Assembly (NCBI RefSeq): GCF_026210795.1
Contig: NC_089436.1
Coordinates: forward strand, 3,100,001 to 3,164,000
DNA from: Rhizophagus irregularis
Taxonomy: Eukaryota; Glomeromycota; Glomeromycetes; Glomerales; Glomeraceae
DNA length: 64,000 bases
Direction of reading: 5' to 3'
Both the position numbers and the translations under genes were made by a program. Position 1 is the stretch's first letter. Each line of letters begins with the position of its first letter. Positions 37,293 to 49,259 of this stretch are shown here, one piece after another. The notes beneath the pieces are model-generated. The model was not told the DNA's origin. It made no database searches and saw only the letters and a list, made by a program, of their open reading frames with translations.

Positions 37293-37875
37293 AATGAAAA
37301 TTAATATTCAAGTAGTTTCAACCCACTTGAACAATTTTCAATTAATAAAGACAGTTGATTTCATTTGACCAAAGTGGAGATATTACGCTCTAAATCAGGA
37401 AACAGCAAAGAGAGTTAATATCATCAAGAAAAATGCAATTTTCTCCAAATACTACATCTACATTCATGAAAATTAATATTCAAGTAGTTTCAACCCTGCT
37501 GAATAACATTCAATAAATTAAGAAAGTTAATTTCATTTGACCAAAGTGGAGATATTACACTCTAAATCAGGAAACAGAAAAGAGAGTTAATATCATCAAG
37601 AAAAATGCAATTTTCTCCAATTACTACACCTATATTTATGAAGATTAATATTCAAGTAGTTTCAATCCTACTGAAAAACATTCAATTAATAAAGAAAGTT
37701 GATTTCATTTGACCAAAGTGGAGATATTACGCTCTAAATTAAAAAACAGAGAAGAGAGTTAATATCATCAAGAAAAATGTAATTTTTTCCAAGTACTACA
37801 CCACATTCATGAAAATTAATATTCAAATAGTTTCAACCCTGCTGAAATAAAGTTGATTTCATTTGGCTAAAGTGA
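37293..37875 (+). repeat. Tandem repeat, about 172-bp unit, about 3.4 copies
   Basis: Units begin ATGAAAATTAATATTCAAGT at 37293, 37465, 37638 and 37809 (periods 172, 173, 171). They contain TTTGACCAAAGTGGAGATATT and GAGAGTTAATATCATCAAGA. Divergence between units is low, and the fourth is truncated. Confidence 0.9.
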
Positions 37876-38589
37876 TGAAATTATAACCTGAAGTTAAAAA
37901 ACAAATATGTGAAAGTAATAAAAAATTTAGAAACTCATGTACTATATTAAAACTGTACAAAAATACCTGTAAGGCTGTAACTTTACAATACACAGATAAT
38001 AAAAGTGAGTTAAAAGTGTTTAATATGAGCTAGTTTGTAATAACAAAGCTTTTAATTTTTTTTTTTAAAAAAAAGGGAGTAAGTTTTTTTTTTTACAATA
38101 AACAATAATTAAAATAATATTCACATGATACAGATGATGATCATTGACGGCAAATGTAGAAAATTATTTTATCAAATGAATAAATATATTATAACAAGCA
38201 CCCTATAAGAAATATGTATATGGAAAGGATACGTTTTGTATACATTTTTTGTACGTTTCTATAGATTCCATATACAATTTAAATTCCGTATATTTAATAA
38301 GCAATTCATTTTTGAACATTTTTTAAAAAAACTAATGTATAAGAAATGTATACGGAAAAAATTAATCATACGGAATGTATACGGAATTTATAAACTTAAT
38401 ATTTTTAGAAGATAAATTTTACAAAAATCCGTATCATAACACGAGATCACATGATTGTTTATTGTTTTGTTATGATACGTTTTTTGTTTTTATATAAACC
38501 CTTACTTTGATGAGTTTGATCTTCCGATCTTCCTTTCTGTCTTTCCTTTCCTTTCTCTTTCTCTTTGTCTTATTTTTGTTATTTTTTCT

Positions 38590-39240
38590 AAATTTTTCTT
38601 TCTTCGTCACTCTCTAAAAATAATTTTTTTTTTCGTACCTCACTTTAAAAAAATTTTTTTTTCGTCACTCTTAAAAAAAAATTTTTTCTTTTATTCCCAC
38701 TCTTTTTTTTTTAAAAAAAAATTCTTCTTTCTATTTCTATTTCCTCTTTATAAAAAATTTTTTATTTTTCTAACTTTGACGTCCTCCCTTTAAAAAAAAA
38801 TTTTTTTTTAACTTTCCTAACTTCGTTACCCCTCTTTTTAAAAAAATATTTTTTTTGGTTTATTCTTTATTCCCCTTTCTTTTTTATTTATATTTAATTT
38901 CATAGGCCAGCAGATTTTTTTTTGTGAGAATATTCAGTTTCTTTTTTCTTTTTTGTAGATCAGTTTGGGAGTCCTTTTTTTTGTAGGATGATTCAGGATT
39001 TTTTTCTTTTTTTAGGTCAGTTCAAATTTTCTTGTTTTTTTGTAAGTTGGGTTCAGATTCTTTTCTTTTTGTAGGTTGTTTCAGTTTTGTTGCTTCAGAG
39101 TCTTCTTTTTTTGTAGGTCAGTTTTGGATTTATTTTGTTGTTTTGGTTTCTTTTTTCAATAGACGCCTCATAATTCTTTTCTTTTATGTAGGTCAGACAT
39201 TCTGGAGTTCTCTTTCTTTTTTTATAGGAATGCTGACCTT
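38590..39240 (+). repeat. T-rich array: A/T palindromes, then TTTTTTGTAGGTCAG motifs
   Basis: Between 38600 and 38860 about eight A7-9/T7-9 palindromes are separated by pyrimidine linkers such as CGTCACTC and CCACTC. From 38950 to 39240 a motif close to TTTTTTGTAGGTCAGTT occurs about nine times at 20-45 bp spacing. The second array looks like repeated splice-acceptor-like sites (polypyrimidine followed by TAG). Confidence 0.7.
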
Positions 39241-39388
39241 TGGTGACTTGGACGATTGCAGATACTATATGGGTTTTGTTTTCAATCTTTTTTTTTGTTC
39301 TTTTAGGTTATTTGACTCCAAATGAACCTGAACTTATAGATAATTTTGGTTGCAATAGGTGGTTTTAATAAGGAGGGAATTTTCATAA

Positions 39389-39614
39389 GGCGACACAAAG
39401 TGGTAAAAATGGTTTTCATAATCCGGCCGGGTCAGTTTTGTTAAGTCTTAAAAAAAGTTTTTTTATATTATTACTATGCCGGGTGAGAATTTTTTAAAAA
39501 TTGAAAAAAAATTTCGCATATAAAATTTTTGAAAAAAAAAATTAAAAGCCGGGTTGCCGGGTTATTGATGAAATTTTTATATTATGAAAACCATAAAATC
39601 AAGTTTGTATGGCC
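39389..39614. mobile_element. Harbinger-type MITE, TAA target duplication
   Basis: The element begins GGCGACACAAAG and carries GGTTTTCATAATCC inside. It ends GATTATGAAAACC-like (TTATGAAAACCATAAA) and then TTTGTATGGCC, with TAA on both sides (39386-39388, 39615-39617). Internal CCGGCCGGGTCAG and GCCGGGTTGCCGGG match the MITE at 22716-23022. It is 226 bp and non-coding. Confidence 0.8.
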
Positions 39615-39928
39615 TAATGTATTTGTACTTTGTTATTTTTTATTTTTTATTTAATTTAATAAAGTAAAATTAGATTTATGTAAATACAATTATAGTAAAC
39701 TGTAATACAAATAGTAAATTCAGTGACCAAATCGTATAAATTCCGTGATAAAATCAATGATCAAATCATGTAAATTCCATATAAATCCCGTGCAAATTCC
39801 GTATCCAAACCATATTTTTAGTGATACGGAATTGTGCATTTTCCCGTATCCTATTATGATACGTTATTTCTAAGGAAAAAAAATCGTATAAAAACTTTAT
39901 AAAAAACGTATTCAATTTTTTTATAGGG

Positions 39929-40599
39929 TCTCGTCCCTAAAATTTCATGAAATTTACGCTAATCGTCACGTTACCTGAGCGGTTCATGGCTCTGTCACAC
40001 GGTAGTCCATAGTCACGTCACCAACCTATTCACATCATTAAAATACTATTTCTCAAAAAATTGTGTGTTTGCTTGTTTTCATAAGTTTCAACTACTCCCT
40101 TACATAAGTCACTAAAGCAACGAATCATCATTTCTAATATTATATTAGTTTAGGATGAAACCCGATGTAGTGGCGCAACTATACGATAAATTGATGTAAT
40201 GATGTAATATACTGCATATCAATAAAATCGGTGGCTTGTGTTAGTTTATGTCTATCTCCTATTATTAAAGTGTCATTATAAATCTCTTTTATTTGCAACG
40301 CGTACAACGCGTCTGCATTTTACGCGTATATTATTTTTTTTCGTGGCTTTTTAATTGATTATGTATTACTTAATCATGATTAAACATCCGCAAAAGTCAT
40401 TGATATCATCTAATGAAAAGCTTGTACAACAAAAAAATATATATATATTTATTTATACGGCCCTTTTTCTTTTTTTTTAATCACACATCTCTCATTCCTC
40501 TATCCTTCGGGAGAAAGGTAACCCACCTTTGACTTTTTTTTCACGTAATAAGTCCCTATCTAGGTGTCACTATCTAGGTATACCGTCTAGGTGTCCAGT
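39929..40599. other. Intergenic with dispersed repeat copies
   Basis: Segment 40212-40240 (ATCAATAAAATCGGTGGCTTG) repeats one at 2052-2080. 40440-40500 matches, inverted, about 1780-1835. CTAGGTGTC-type words recur three times near 40560-40600. No gene is seen. Confidence 0.45.
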
Positions 40600-41540
40600 C
40601 CAAGGTTAGAAGCAACATACAACAAGCAAAAAAAAATGACGTAAATAAAAATACAAAACCATGTAATGTTTATTGTGCGGGACTGTCTTCAGAGTTCAGA
40701 CAATATATAGGTAACGAGTTTCTCTTGGATACTTGTTTTATAGGTAAAGACCATATTACAAACCATCCTATCAGTATAGTCTCTGCTTTTGTGGACCTTT
40801 TTTTACGCGTTTATCAAAGTATTATTACCTTCACAATTTTCTTTTAGACAGATTAACTGAAATCAATGAAATGGACCATCAAGATGATGCTTACAATAAA
40901 GGACAGGCTAGGGCTATTATCCGAGGCTAGGTCACATCATTAAGTGGTACGTATAAATTATAACAGTTCGCCGGATGGACGTATGAGTAGGTGTGCACTG
41001 CAGGGTTCACTGAAAGTCTTCCGGATGGTGAACTATTATGATTGACATAGGGGTTTATGTGCTCGTAGTACGTACCATTTGCTACAGGCTAGTAGCTATC
41101 TGCTTCTGTGCACGAAGTAATAGCTACAATGATGCCATATAGGTGATCCCCAAGCTGATCCATATGGGAGGGAAGGCCAGGTTCCCGTTGGAAATGACAC
41201 ATATCTCCTATGCCATGTCACATACTTAGTTATTGTTATTTAATACTATATGAGTCCATTTACCATAGATCCTATGATGGCCACATGGGTGTCCTGGGGT
41301 TCCCTGCTTAGGCATAATTAACAGGGTGGTAAACCTCATATGGTATGAGGTGATAGTGACTAAAAATTTTGTAAATTTTATAGGGCATGCATAATTATGG
41401 CTATTAATCAGGGTAATCCTCCTTCTATTATAAAGTTATTAGAGGTAAGTGTATGCATGGAGGCGTAGAAGGAGAGTACGATCAGTTAGTCCTGAAGGCC
41501 AGTTGAGGATGTGAACTGAGATATAGATTTCTCATAGACA
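40600..41540. other. GC-richer island without open frames
   Basis: About 900 bp with markedly more G and C than the flanks (close to 45% around 40900-41300 by eye) and no open frame of 60 codons on either strand. It contains short dyads, for example TAGTAGCTATC at 41090 facing GTAATAGCTAC at 41118. Possible readings are a structured non-coding RNA, a transposon remnant or a decayed gene. No homology could be assigned from sequence alone. Confidence 0.4.
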
Positions 41541-43495
41541 AATAGAACTTTTCAATTATGGAGTTTTTCTTTTATATTTTGGTTTTCTTTTTTTATTTTT
41601 TATTTTGTTGTTTTCTTTTTTCTCTTTTTAATTATAGATATATGATAGATTACATTCCTATTGAATTAGCTTTTTTTTTGAAAAAAATCATAACTTTTTC
41701 ATGTTCATCTTTATGTAAAAAGTAAATGTAAATTTTGCGTATGAATGTGTATGAGCATTGTAGTATGTATAATATGATAATAAAGTATAGGTCATATCCC
41801 TGGTTATGTTAGCTGTATAAGTCATTCATTTATTCTTACGATCATTGTTTAAAATGATTCACAGTTTTCTTACTATGTATTATATAAAACTGAATATATT
41901 TTTTGCTTTAATATGTTTACTGTTTAAACCTACTTGGATTAGATAGCACTATAAATTGGGTTCCATACGAATCACTGCGTGTCATTTGTTAAAGAAATTC
42001 AAATATTTTATATATTAAATTTTTGAATTTTCTAATGAATGAACAATATATATTACTGTAAAAATATTTATTCATATATTTATTTTTTGTTACATAAATG
42101 TATCAATTTGTTCCTCAGCCAGTACATTATTATTTGGAGATTTTTGTTTGTGTATTCTTGCAATTACACGATATACTGTACAATATAAACTATCACTAAT
42201 GTAAAGTTACTATAGCAGCAATTGCCTCACCCGTTTATGATTTTTAGTTGTAATTAAAACGCTTTGAGTTTTGAGCATCAGAAAACTCTAACCAGAATTG
42301 GTTAAATGATTTTATTAATTATAGCTAGTGGCTAGTGATATACCTACCCAAATAATAATAATATTATTAAAAGTGTAAGACTGTAAATACAGCATGAATT
42401 TTTCAACATTAAGCTCAAAAGTTATTATAGCAGTTCGTTGGCTACTTTATTGGCATAATGATAATTATACTGTAAATTTATTGATTGCTTTTTATTTATC
42501 ACAAGGTATGCATCTCGATTAATGTAATGCTTAATCTTTTTGCTATTATAAACTTTGCTGTATTATAATATTTGAGAAAACAAACAATAATATATCTAAA
42601 ATTATTTGTTCTTAAAGATTAATCAAATGATAAAATCATTCACATGGATAATCTATTGAGAGAGTCAAATTTAATGCCTGTTACGGATTAATACTTTATG
42701 TGGTCATTAAATTATACTTATTTTAACATATCCCCACAACTTGATCATAAAATAATAAAATATTTATAAAAAAAAGATTACTATTAATTAGTATAATAGT
42801 GTAATTTATGATGTAATTTTTATTTTTTATTTTTATTAAACAGTAATAGTTAGCATATACAAGAATTTATAAACAAAACAAAATTGTAGAAGTAAATAAA
42901 AAAATGAACTAAACTAAAATCTACTTCGACGGTGGAGTAGTTAAGAACGAAACTATTTAAAACATAACCAACTATATTTTAAAACCATTCCCATAACTAA
43001 CCCACTAGAATCTGTTCATTTCACTTATTATTATTATTCTTTTGATACTCATTTTACTCGATAAGTTATTAATTAATTAAATCATTTGAAATTAAAATCT
43101 TTATTCAAAAACCTGGTGATTATTTAGAGAATTTTGAATAAAGATTTGGTTATAATAATCTATTATTAAATTAACAATTTTTTCAATTAATTAATTGTAA
43201 AAATATCAAGTTTTTTTTTTATTTTTATGAATTTGAAAAGCAAACTATTTATCCAGCGTTCAATTTTAATTGAAAAAATCTTAATCATTTTTTTATCAAC
43301 GTCGGTCAATTTGATTTTTTTAAAAAAACAATAATTTTGTAAATATATTTAATATAATATTTTATTTCTTAATTTAATAATAATAAAAAATTGAAAAAAA
43401 ATTAAAAAAATAATTTGGGGAAAGAAAAAGGATAAAGAAAGAAATCGATTTAAAAAAAGGAAATTTACAAAAAAAAGGAATCCAAAAAAAAAAAA

Positions 43496-43526
<31 letters not shown>

Positions 43527-44398
43527 ATACTGAAAAAAATTCTGAAAAAAAAGGACAAATAATTCGGTCCAAAAAGAAAAAAAAATAACAATACTGTCTA
43601 AAAAAAGATCGAAAAAAAAAATAATATAAAAATAAAAAAAAAAATTTCAGTTTAGGAAAAAATCAAACCTAAATGGAGAAAAAAAGAAAAATTTTAAAAA
43701 AAAGGAACCTAACTGAAATTGGATTAGTTGACCATAAATAGATCAGGGAGGCATATCACGAGTTTTGATTATATGGCGTGGGATTTCAAGTTGCACAATT
43801 CAAAATTACTATTTATGCCCAACGACCAATTCGACCAAAACGTCAGACAAATTTTATTAGTTATATAGATTTATCAAAAAAACAATCTCACTAAAAAAAA
43901 TTTGTTAATATCAAAAAAAATTTCACGCAATTTATTAGTTGGGAAATAATATTGAAAAAACAATCTCAATAAACAAAAAAAGTCCTCACTAAATCAAAAA
44001 AATTCTCACTAAAAAAAAATCCTGTCGTGGTTTGGAAGGTCAATCATGGAATGATAAATACGAAATAGATCGGACGCAAGAATTTCACACTTTCAATGTT
44101 ACACAATTCAAATTATTTATAAAATATGACAAAATTTTTTTAAATTATATTTACTCAAGTTTTGCCAGTAATAATTATCATTTTATCATGTGATATAGCA
44201 TAAATTTTTGTGGATAAACATAGTACTGCATATTCATTATTCATTCTAAAACCCTGATTAGGAACATTTTTTGTTGCCACAATGAACGTTCTTTTTAAAG
44301 GATATATTATATTACTTAGTTTGTCTCGATAGCAGAATTCTTTATAAATATACAACTATTAAAATTTTGGCAACTATAATATAAACAATGACTAGCCA
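41541..44398. other. Intergenic, A-rich low complexity
   Basis: No gene recognised. 43370-44030 is strongly purine/A-rich with a (AAAT)n microsatellite at about 43494-43528. Confidence 0.5.
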
Positions 44399-44640
44399 AA
44401 GGTACTTTCCATATAATTTGTTGGTAAATCGGCTTTGTTCATTTCAACAAGTGTGTTACCACCGCTTTCTATAATAATGCAGTAGGTACTTCCATATAAT
44501 TTGTTGGTAAATCGGCTTTGTTCATTTCAACAAGTGTGTTACCACCGCTTTCTAAAATAATGCAGTAGGTACTTCCAATACAATTTGTTGGTAAACAATC
44601 GGCTTTGTTCATTTCAAGAAGGGTGTTACCGCCGCTTTCC
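44399..44640. repeat. Tandem repeat, 84-bp unit, three copies
   Basis: Units begin GGTACTT at 44401, 44485 and about 44568 and include TTGTTGGTAAATCGGCTTTG and GTGTGTTACCACCGCTTTC. The third unit has small insertions. The 84-base period is 28 codons, so a minus-strand repetitive frame stays open. No independent evidence for a protein is seen. Confidence 0.9.
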
Positions 44641-45274
44641 GGCGAAGTCACGTGAAAGTAAAAGAAATAATAGCGTTCAAATAAAAATGTATAATCTAAT
44701 TTAAGGTGTACTGTAAACTTTATTTAAATAAACAACAAAATAAATGTGTGATAATAAATGCATAAATCATAACAAAAATGTCATAAATGAAAAATTAGCA
44801 ATATTCGCTGCCTCAACCGGCGATCTACAAAATACTAAAAATCCCAAAACTAAAAAATTAAGACAAACTTCCTCTTGTTCTCTTAATCAGAATATATAAG
44901 GTTATTCTTAATGTAAGTTATTCTGAGTTTATCGTAATTTTATTCGTGTAAGATTTTACGCCAAGTCATACGCCCGATCTCGCCTATCAAGATATGAATT
45001 GTGTTACATCGGTATGCCGGATGATCGGCATTCTAGAAATTCTAAAGTACTGAAAGTACTGCAGTGGTACTAGTTCAGGTAGTACGGTTTCATATGAAAG
45101 TAGAAACCTTATTAAGAAATGATAATAATCGAATTTGTTTCTTAAATAAGAAAATTAAATAAGAAAAAAAACAAACAAACTAAATATAATCGGTATATAT
45201 AATCGGTTCTCGGACTCATAATAAGTTCTTCAACTTTATGTTTAGAAAAAAAAAAAAAATAGATTCAAAAAGAA
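44641..45274. other. Intergenic, upstream of the kelch gene
   Basis: No separate gene. A TCACGTGAA palindrome at 44648 and a TATATAATCGG stretch near 45195 lie upstream of the kelch ATG and could be promoter elements; this is positional inference only. Confidence 0.35.
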
Positions 45275-46960
45275 ATGATTTTATTAAAAAATTTTACAAT
45301 TTATATCATATTTTGTATTTTTCTTCAATTATTATTAAATGAAGTAAAATCTCAAATATTTATCAAGCCAGATCTACGTTATGGTCATACTTCTACACTT
45401 ATTCACAAAAAATTATATATTTTAGGTGGAACTATTAACGGCAACAATTCATCACCAAAAGAAGCATTTCTATATATTGATTTCTCAGTTCCTTTTAATA
45501 CCAACAAAGTAACATGGCATAACTTATCTTCAAAAGATAGCATCGTTCCGTCACATCATCTTGCTACAACCTTGGCAGTTGATAACACGATGTTCCTATT
45601 TGGTGGTGTTAGTTTAAATAGTTATGAAACGATGGCCTCATCTTATAAATTTGATACACAAAGTAACTTATGGAAAATTCAAGAAATAAATGGTGTACCA
45701 GGAAAACAAGGAATAACTTCTATATTTGATGAATCAACCATATATTTATTTGGCGGATACCCTTTTACGTATAATGTTAACGATATGTTTATAATAAATT
45801 CAAATAATTTATCTTGGAAAAAAGCCAATTCAACTAATTCACCATTTCCAAGATCACAATACGGTGCTGTATTATTACCAAATAAGTTTATTATTTATAT
45901 GGGTATGTAATAGTATTTTAAATTTTAAATCAAATTATGAAATTTTATAAATTGATAATATTACTATTATAATTAGGTGGTTATAATAATGGATCGATTC
46001 CACTAGATCAGGTAAATATATATATATAAAAAATCTATCAATCGATCATCATAAATAATATGTATATTACTTTATATATAAAGGTTTATTTGTACGACAC
46101 AATGAATGATTTTTGGATTATAAAGGTAACGAACACTTTTTGATGTAGACTTGATTATTAATAAATTTTATTATAAAATTAAAACTTTTTAAATATTTTA
46201 GCAAACTAGTGGATCAATACCTTCAGCAAGATATTCATTTTCAAGTATTCTTGGTAAATATTTAATACTTTAATGAAACAATATTATAACATTTTTAGCC
46301 ATTCAAAAGAAAGTTAATTTAATTTCATGATTAATAGGACTAGATAAACAAAGTGTGATTATTTATGGAGGACAAGAAGACAATAAAACCATCGCGAAAA
46401 ATCCACTTTATGTATTAGACATAAATAATTTTAATTGGTATATTCCAAAAGTTACTGGAAAGATTCCATCAAGTCGTACTTCTCATAAAGCAGTATTAAT
46501 TGGAAAATACATGAGTATAATTTTTGGTAAATATAATTATTAATATTTATTTATAAATTTTTAATTTAATATAATAGAAATACTTATTTATAATTATGTA
46601 TTAAAAGGTGAAGGTTATAATAATGAAAGTGAGGATGATTTGCTATTGCTTGATATTAGTAATAATAACGAATATATTTGGACATCATCTTTTACGCCTA
46701 ATAATAATATACAGTCCAATCAACCTACATCTACATCTTCGTCTCCATCAAAAACAAATGATATACAACAACCTAATTCACAATTAAACACAAAAACAAA
46801 TTATACAGATGTCATAACTAGTATAATTATTGGAGCTATAATTGATGCCATTTTATTAATAGTCGGAATTTTCCTTTTATACAAGTGGTATAAAAACAAA
46901 AAAGAACAAAATAATGCGACCTTACCAAATAATGTGACATTACCTAATAACGCGACATGA
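45275..46960 (+). CDS. Kelch-repeat type I membrane protein, 432 aa
   Basis: Six exons join in frame: 45275-45902, 45977-46011, 46084-46125, 46202-46253, 46338-46526 and 46608-46960. Introns are 72-84 bp with GT-AG ends. The N-terminus is a signal peptide (LKNFTIYIIFCIFLQLLL, cleavage likely after VKSQ). Kelch blades follow with RYGHTSTL, LYILGG, MFLFGG, IYLFGG, VIIYGG and SRTSHKAVL/IIFGK motifs, forming a beta-propeller outside the cell. Then come an Asn/Ser/Thr/Pro-rich stalk, one membrane segment (IIIGAIIDAILLIVGIFLLY) and a basic tail (KWYKNKK). Such proteins are numerous in Rhizophagus and probably act at the cell surface; the ligand is unknown. The gene shares exon structure with the truncated copy at 11.2-11.9 kb. 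No lesion is seen. Confidence 0.88.
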
Positions 46961-48375
46961 CCCAATAATCTAATTCATAATCAAGAATGGAAATAATCTC
47001 AATCACTGGAAATCTCAATAATCATGTATACTACGAGAAGTAATCCCGATTTGCAATATAATTTGACAATAGAAACATTATTTTTATATTTTTATATTCA
47101 AACATTATGTTTTTGCTAATTATAATTTATATTTAACAAATTTCTAATTTTTAACATTGACGAAAGATTATTATTTTGTCGCAAATATTCTCTTAATTAT
47201 ATGTATATAGTTTTTATATGATGAGATTCCTATTGGGCAAAAACACTAGAATTTAAAGTAGAATTGTATATAATTAATGTTTTGTTTTTTTATAATAAAA
47301 TTACACTTAAATAATAAGTATTAAAAAAAATTTTTATTAACAATAAATTGGAGCGGTTGAGATTTAAATTTTGCGTAATGTATTAACTCCGGTCAAATTT
47401 TAATGCCAAAGAAATTATGATAATTTTTCAATTTGACGATAATATTAAAGTTAGAATCTTTATAACTAAAAAAATACATGATTAATTTTTGATTATATAA
47501 TTAATAGAGAATTATATTCTTTTTGGTTAGATCATCGATCCTAAGAGGGTATTTTTTTTTATAGACTAAACCCATTTTTTTTTACGTAATTTTTTTATAT
47601 AAATATTTTTTCCCGTTGACTTTTTTTTGTTATTTGATTTTTTTTATAATACTTTTTTATTTGATAAACGTTATTATTTTTTTAATAAAAATACTTTTGT
47701 TTTTTTTTTTATAAAATAATAAGAAATAATAATTAATTAATAAAAATATTTGTAGTATTTTCACAATATTAAAGTTTTTTCGAAAATACTTATTTTTTCA
47801 CAATTCCTTAATTAATACGAATTTCATTTTACACTTAAACGACAAATCTTTAATATAAATAACTACATTATTGTCAATATAATTGGGAATTGCTAAACGT
47901 CGCAGTAATTTTAACAGTTAATTTATTTAATTAGTAGCTTCAAGATGGATGAAATTAACGTTGTGAATTTTATGAAGCGAATATAATAATTCAATATTAG
48001 ATAGAATCTATTTTTATTTAATTTCTGTTAATAAATAATTTTTTTGTTGTAGAATTAAAATTAATTTAATAAATAAATTTTAATAAAAATTTTTTAGAAT
48101 TTTTTTTTTTTTAGAATAAAAATTTTAATCGATCGGGTTAATAATGGCTAATCGATTTTTAAGAGATAAAAAATTAAATCGCACATAAAAACTTTTATTA
48201 TAATAAATTATTCATGATTTATTTGAAAAAAAAAATGCCTTTCTTTAAAAAAGGAAATTTACGTTCATTTTTTTCGGTCAGATCGTTCATTAAATTGTTT
48301 AATTCATTTAATTCTTCAATTCTATTTATTTTTAAAAATATTTATATGTAAATACTAGATTAATACATTTCATAC
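46961..48375. other. Intergenic, T/A-rich
   Basis: No gene or repeat was recognised; long runs of T and A dominate from 47540 to 48300. Confidence 0.5.
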
Positions 48376-48752
48376 GTGTTCGATACTGAAAAAAGGTGGT
48401 ACTGCATATTAAAAGGTTTGGATCAAAAATTTCTATACCAGGACGACTTACGGTATATTGACATTAATCATTCCCAACGGGCAACTATATCCAATAAAAT
48501 ATTCTTTTTTTTAAAATCTACCTTTGGTTTATCAGAAGATAGCCATATTATTGGATTATATCCATCAACAATTTCCTTGTCATTATAATACACTTTATAC
48601 GTCAAGATCGATTCAATTATTCATATAAACAAGTAATGCGTGATATTTTTAAGTTAGGCAAAAGTGACATATTTTTGCAAAAACTTTGTCATGAACCAAT
48701 TAATGAAAATCAAAATTACCATAAGTACATTCATTATTATTTGGGGAATTAA
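48376..48752 (+). pseudogene. Frameshifted gene fragment, unidentified
   Basis: A plus frame from 48376 (no strong ATG context) encodes FDTEKRWYCILKGLDQ, then YQDDLRYIDINHSQRATI and FGLSEDSHIIGLYPS, and ends at TAA 48586-48588. In another frame the protein appears to continue: IHFIRQDRFNYSYKQVM, FKLGKSDIFLQKLCHEP and KYIHYYLGN, ending at TAA 48750-48752. The two parts make one coding-like sequence of about 125 residues with a single frameshift near 48585. The family was not recognised. Confidence 0.4.
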
Positions 48753-49259
48753 ACCAATTATATAAACCAATGTGTACAGCACATATCCGCGCATTTTTGG
48801 ACTAGCCGATTTAACGTACCTCATTTAACTTTATGAAATACTTATAAAATTGACGCACCTATACCTGAGAAATTAATATATCTTTTTAAAAATCTGCGCA
48901 TATGATTCATTGTTGATCGGCATCACATGACTCGTCAATTTACAACATCACTTTCATCACTAGTATCTGCAATTTTCGTTCTGTTCTCCACAACATTACT
49001 AAGGATCTTTCATGTTACCCTGTTTAAACAGATAAGTCAAAACAAAAATAGGCATTCGGATGAATTTATTCATTTTTTAACTAAAACATTCAAATAACAA
49101 AGCAACCATTTATCAAATGTATAAATGTTTGTAAAATCAATTTATTGCAATTTACTATAAATCCCATTAAATTATAATTAACAAATTGTCTTAAATCCCA
49201 AATAATTCATTATAAATGGACTATTACAAAAACCAAAAAAATTGAAATTTAATATGATT
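48753..49259. other. Intergenic
   Basis: AT-rich DNA downstream of the UHRF1-like gene. Nothing specific seen. Confidence 0.4.

Larger units (their letters stand above)
38201..39928. mobile_element. Putative CCCTATA-ended non-autonomous element
   Basis: The left end reads CCCTATAAGAAATATGTATA and the right end, reversed, CCCTATAAAAAAATTG. Both sides carry subterminal GTATACGGAA or GGATACG words. No clear target duplication was found, and the left boundary could instead be 36868. The interior resembles the 5346-6759 element: a TCACATGAT palindrome (38448), a TATA-like TATATAA, a pyrimidine tract (CTTTCCTTTCCTTTCTC) and a long T-rich array. An unrelated MITE is nested at 39389-39614. No transposase frame is present. 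The open frame 39032-39325 is a by-product of the T-rich repeat. Confidence 0.55.

Noticed and set aside
37293..37875. CRISPR-like array
   Set aside because: The 172-bp units are contiguous without spacers; this is an ordinary tandem repeat in a eukaryotic genome.
39032..39325. 97-codon Phe/Leu/Val-rich frame
   Set aside because: It is produced by the T-rich array inside a transposon; composition is entirely explained by the repeat.
43349..43591. 80-codon Phe/Leu-rich frame
   Set aside because: It lies opposite an A-rich low-complexity tract and lacks any recognisable motif.
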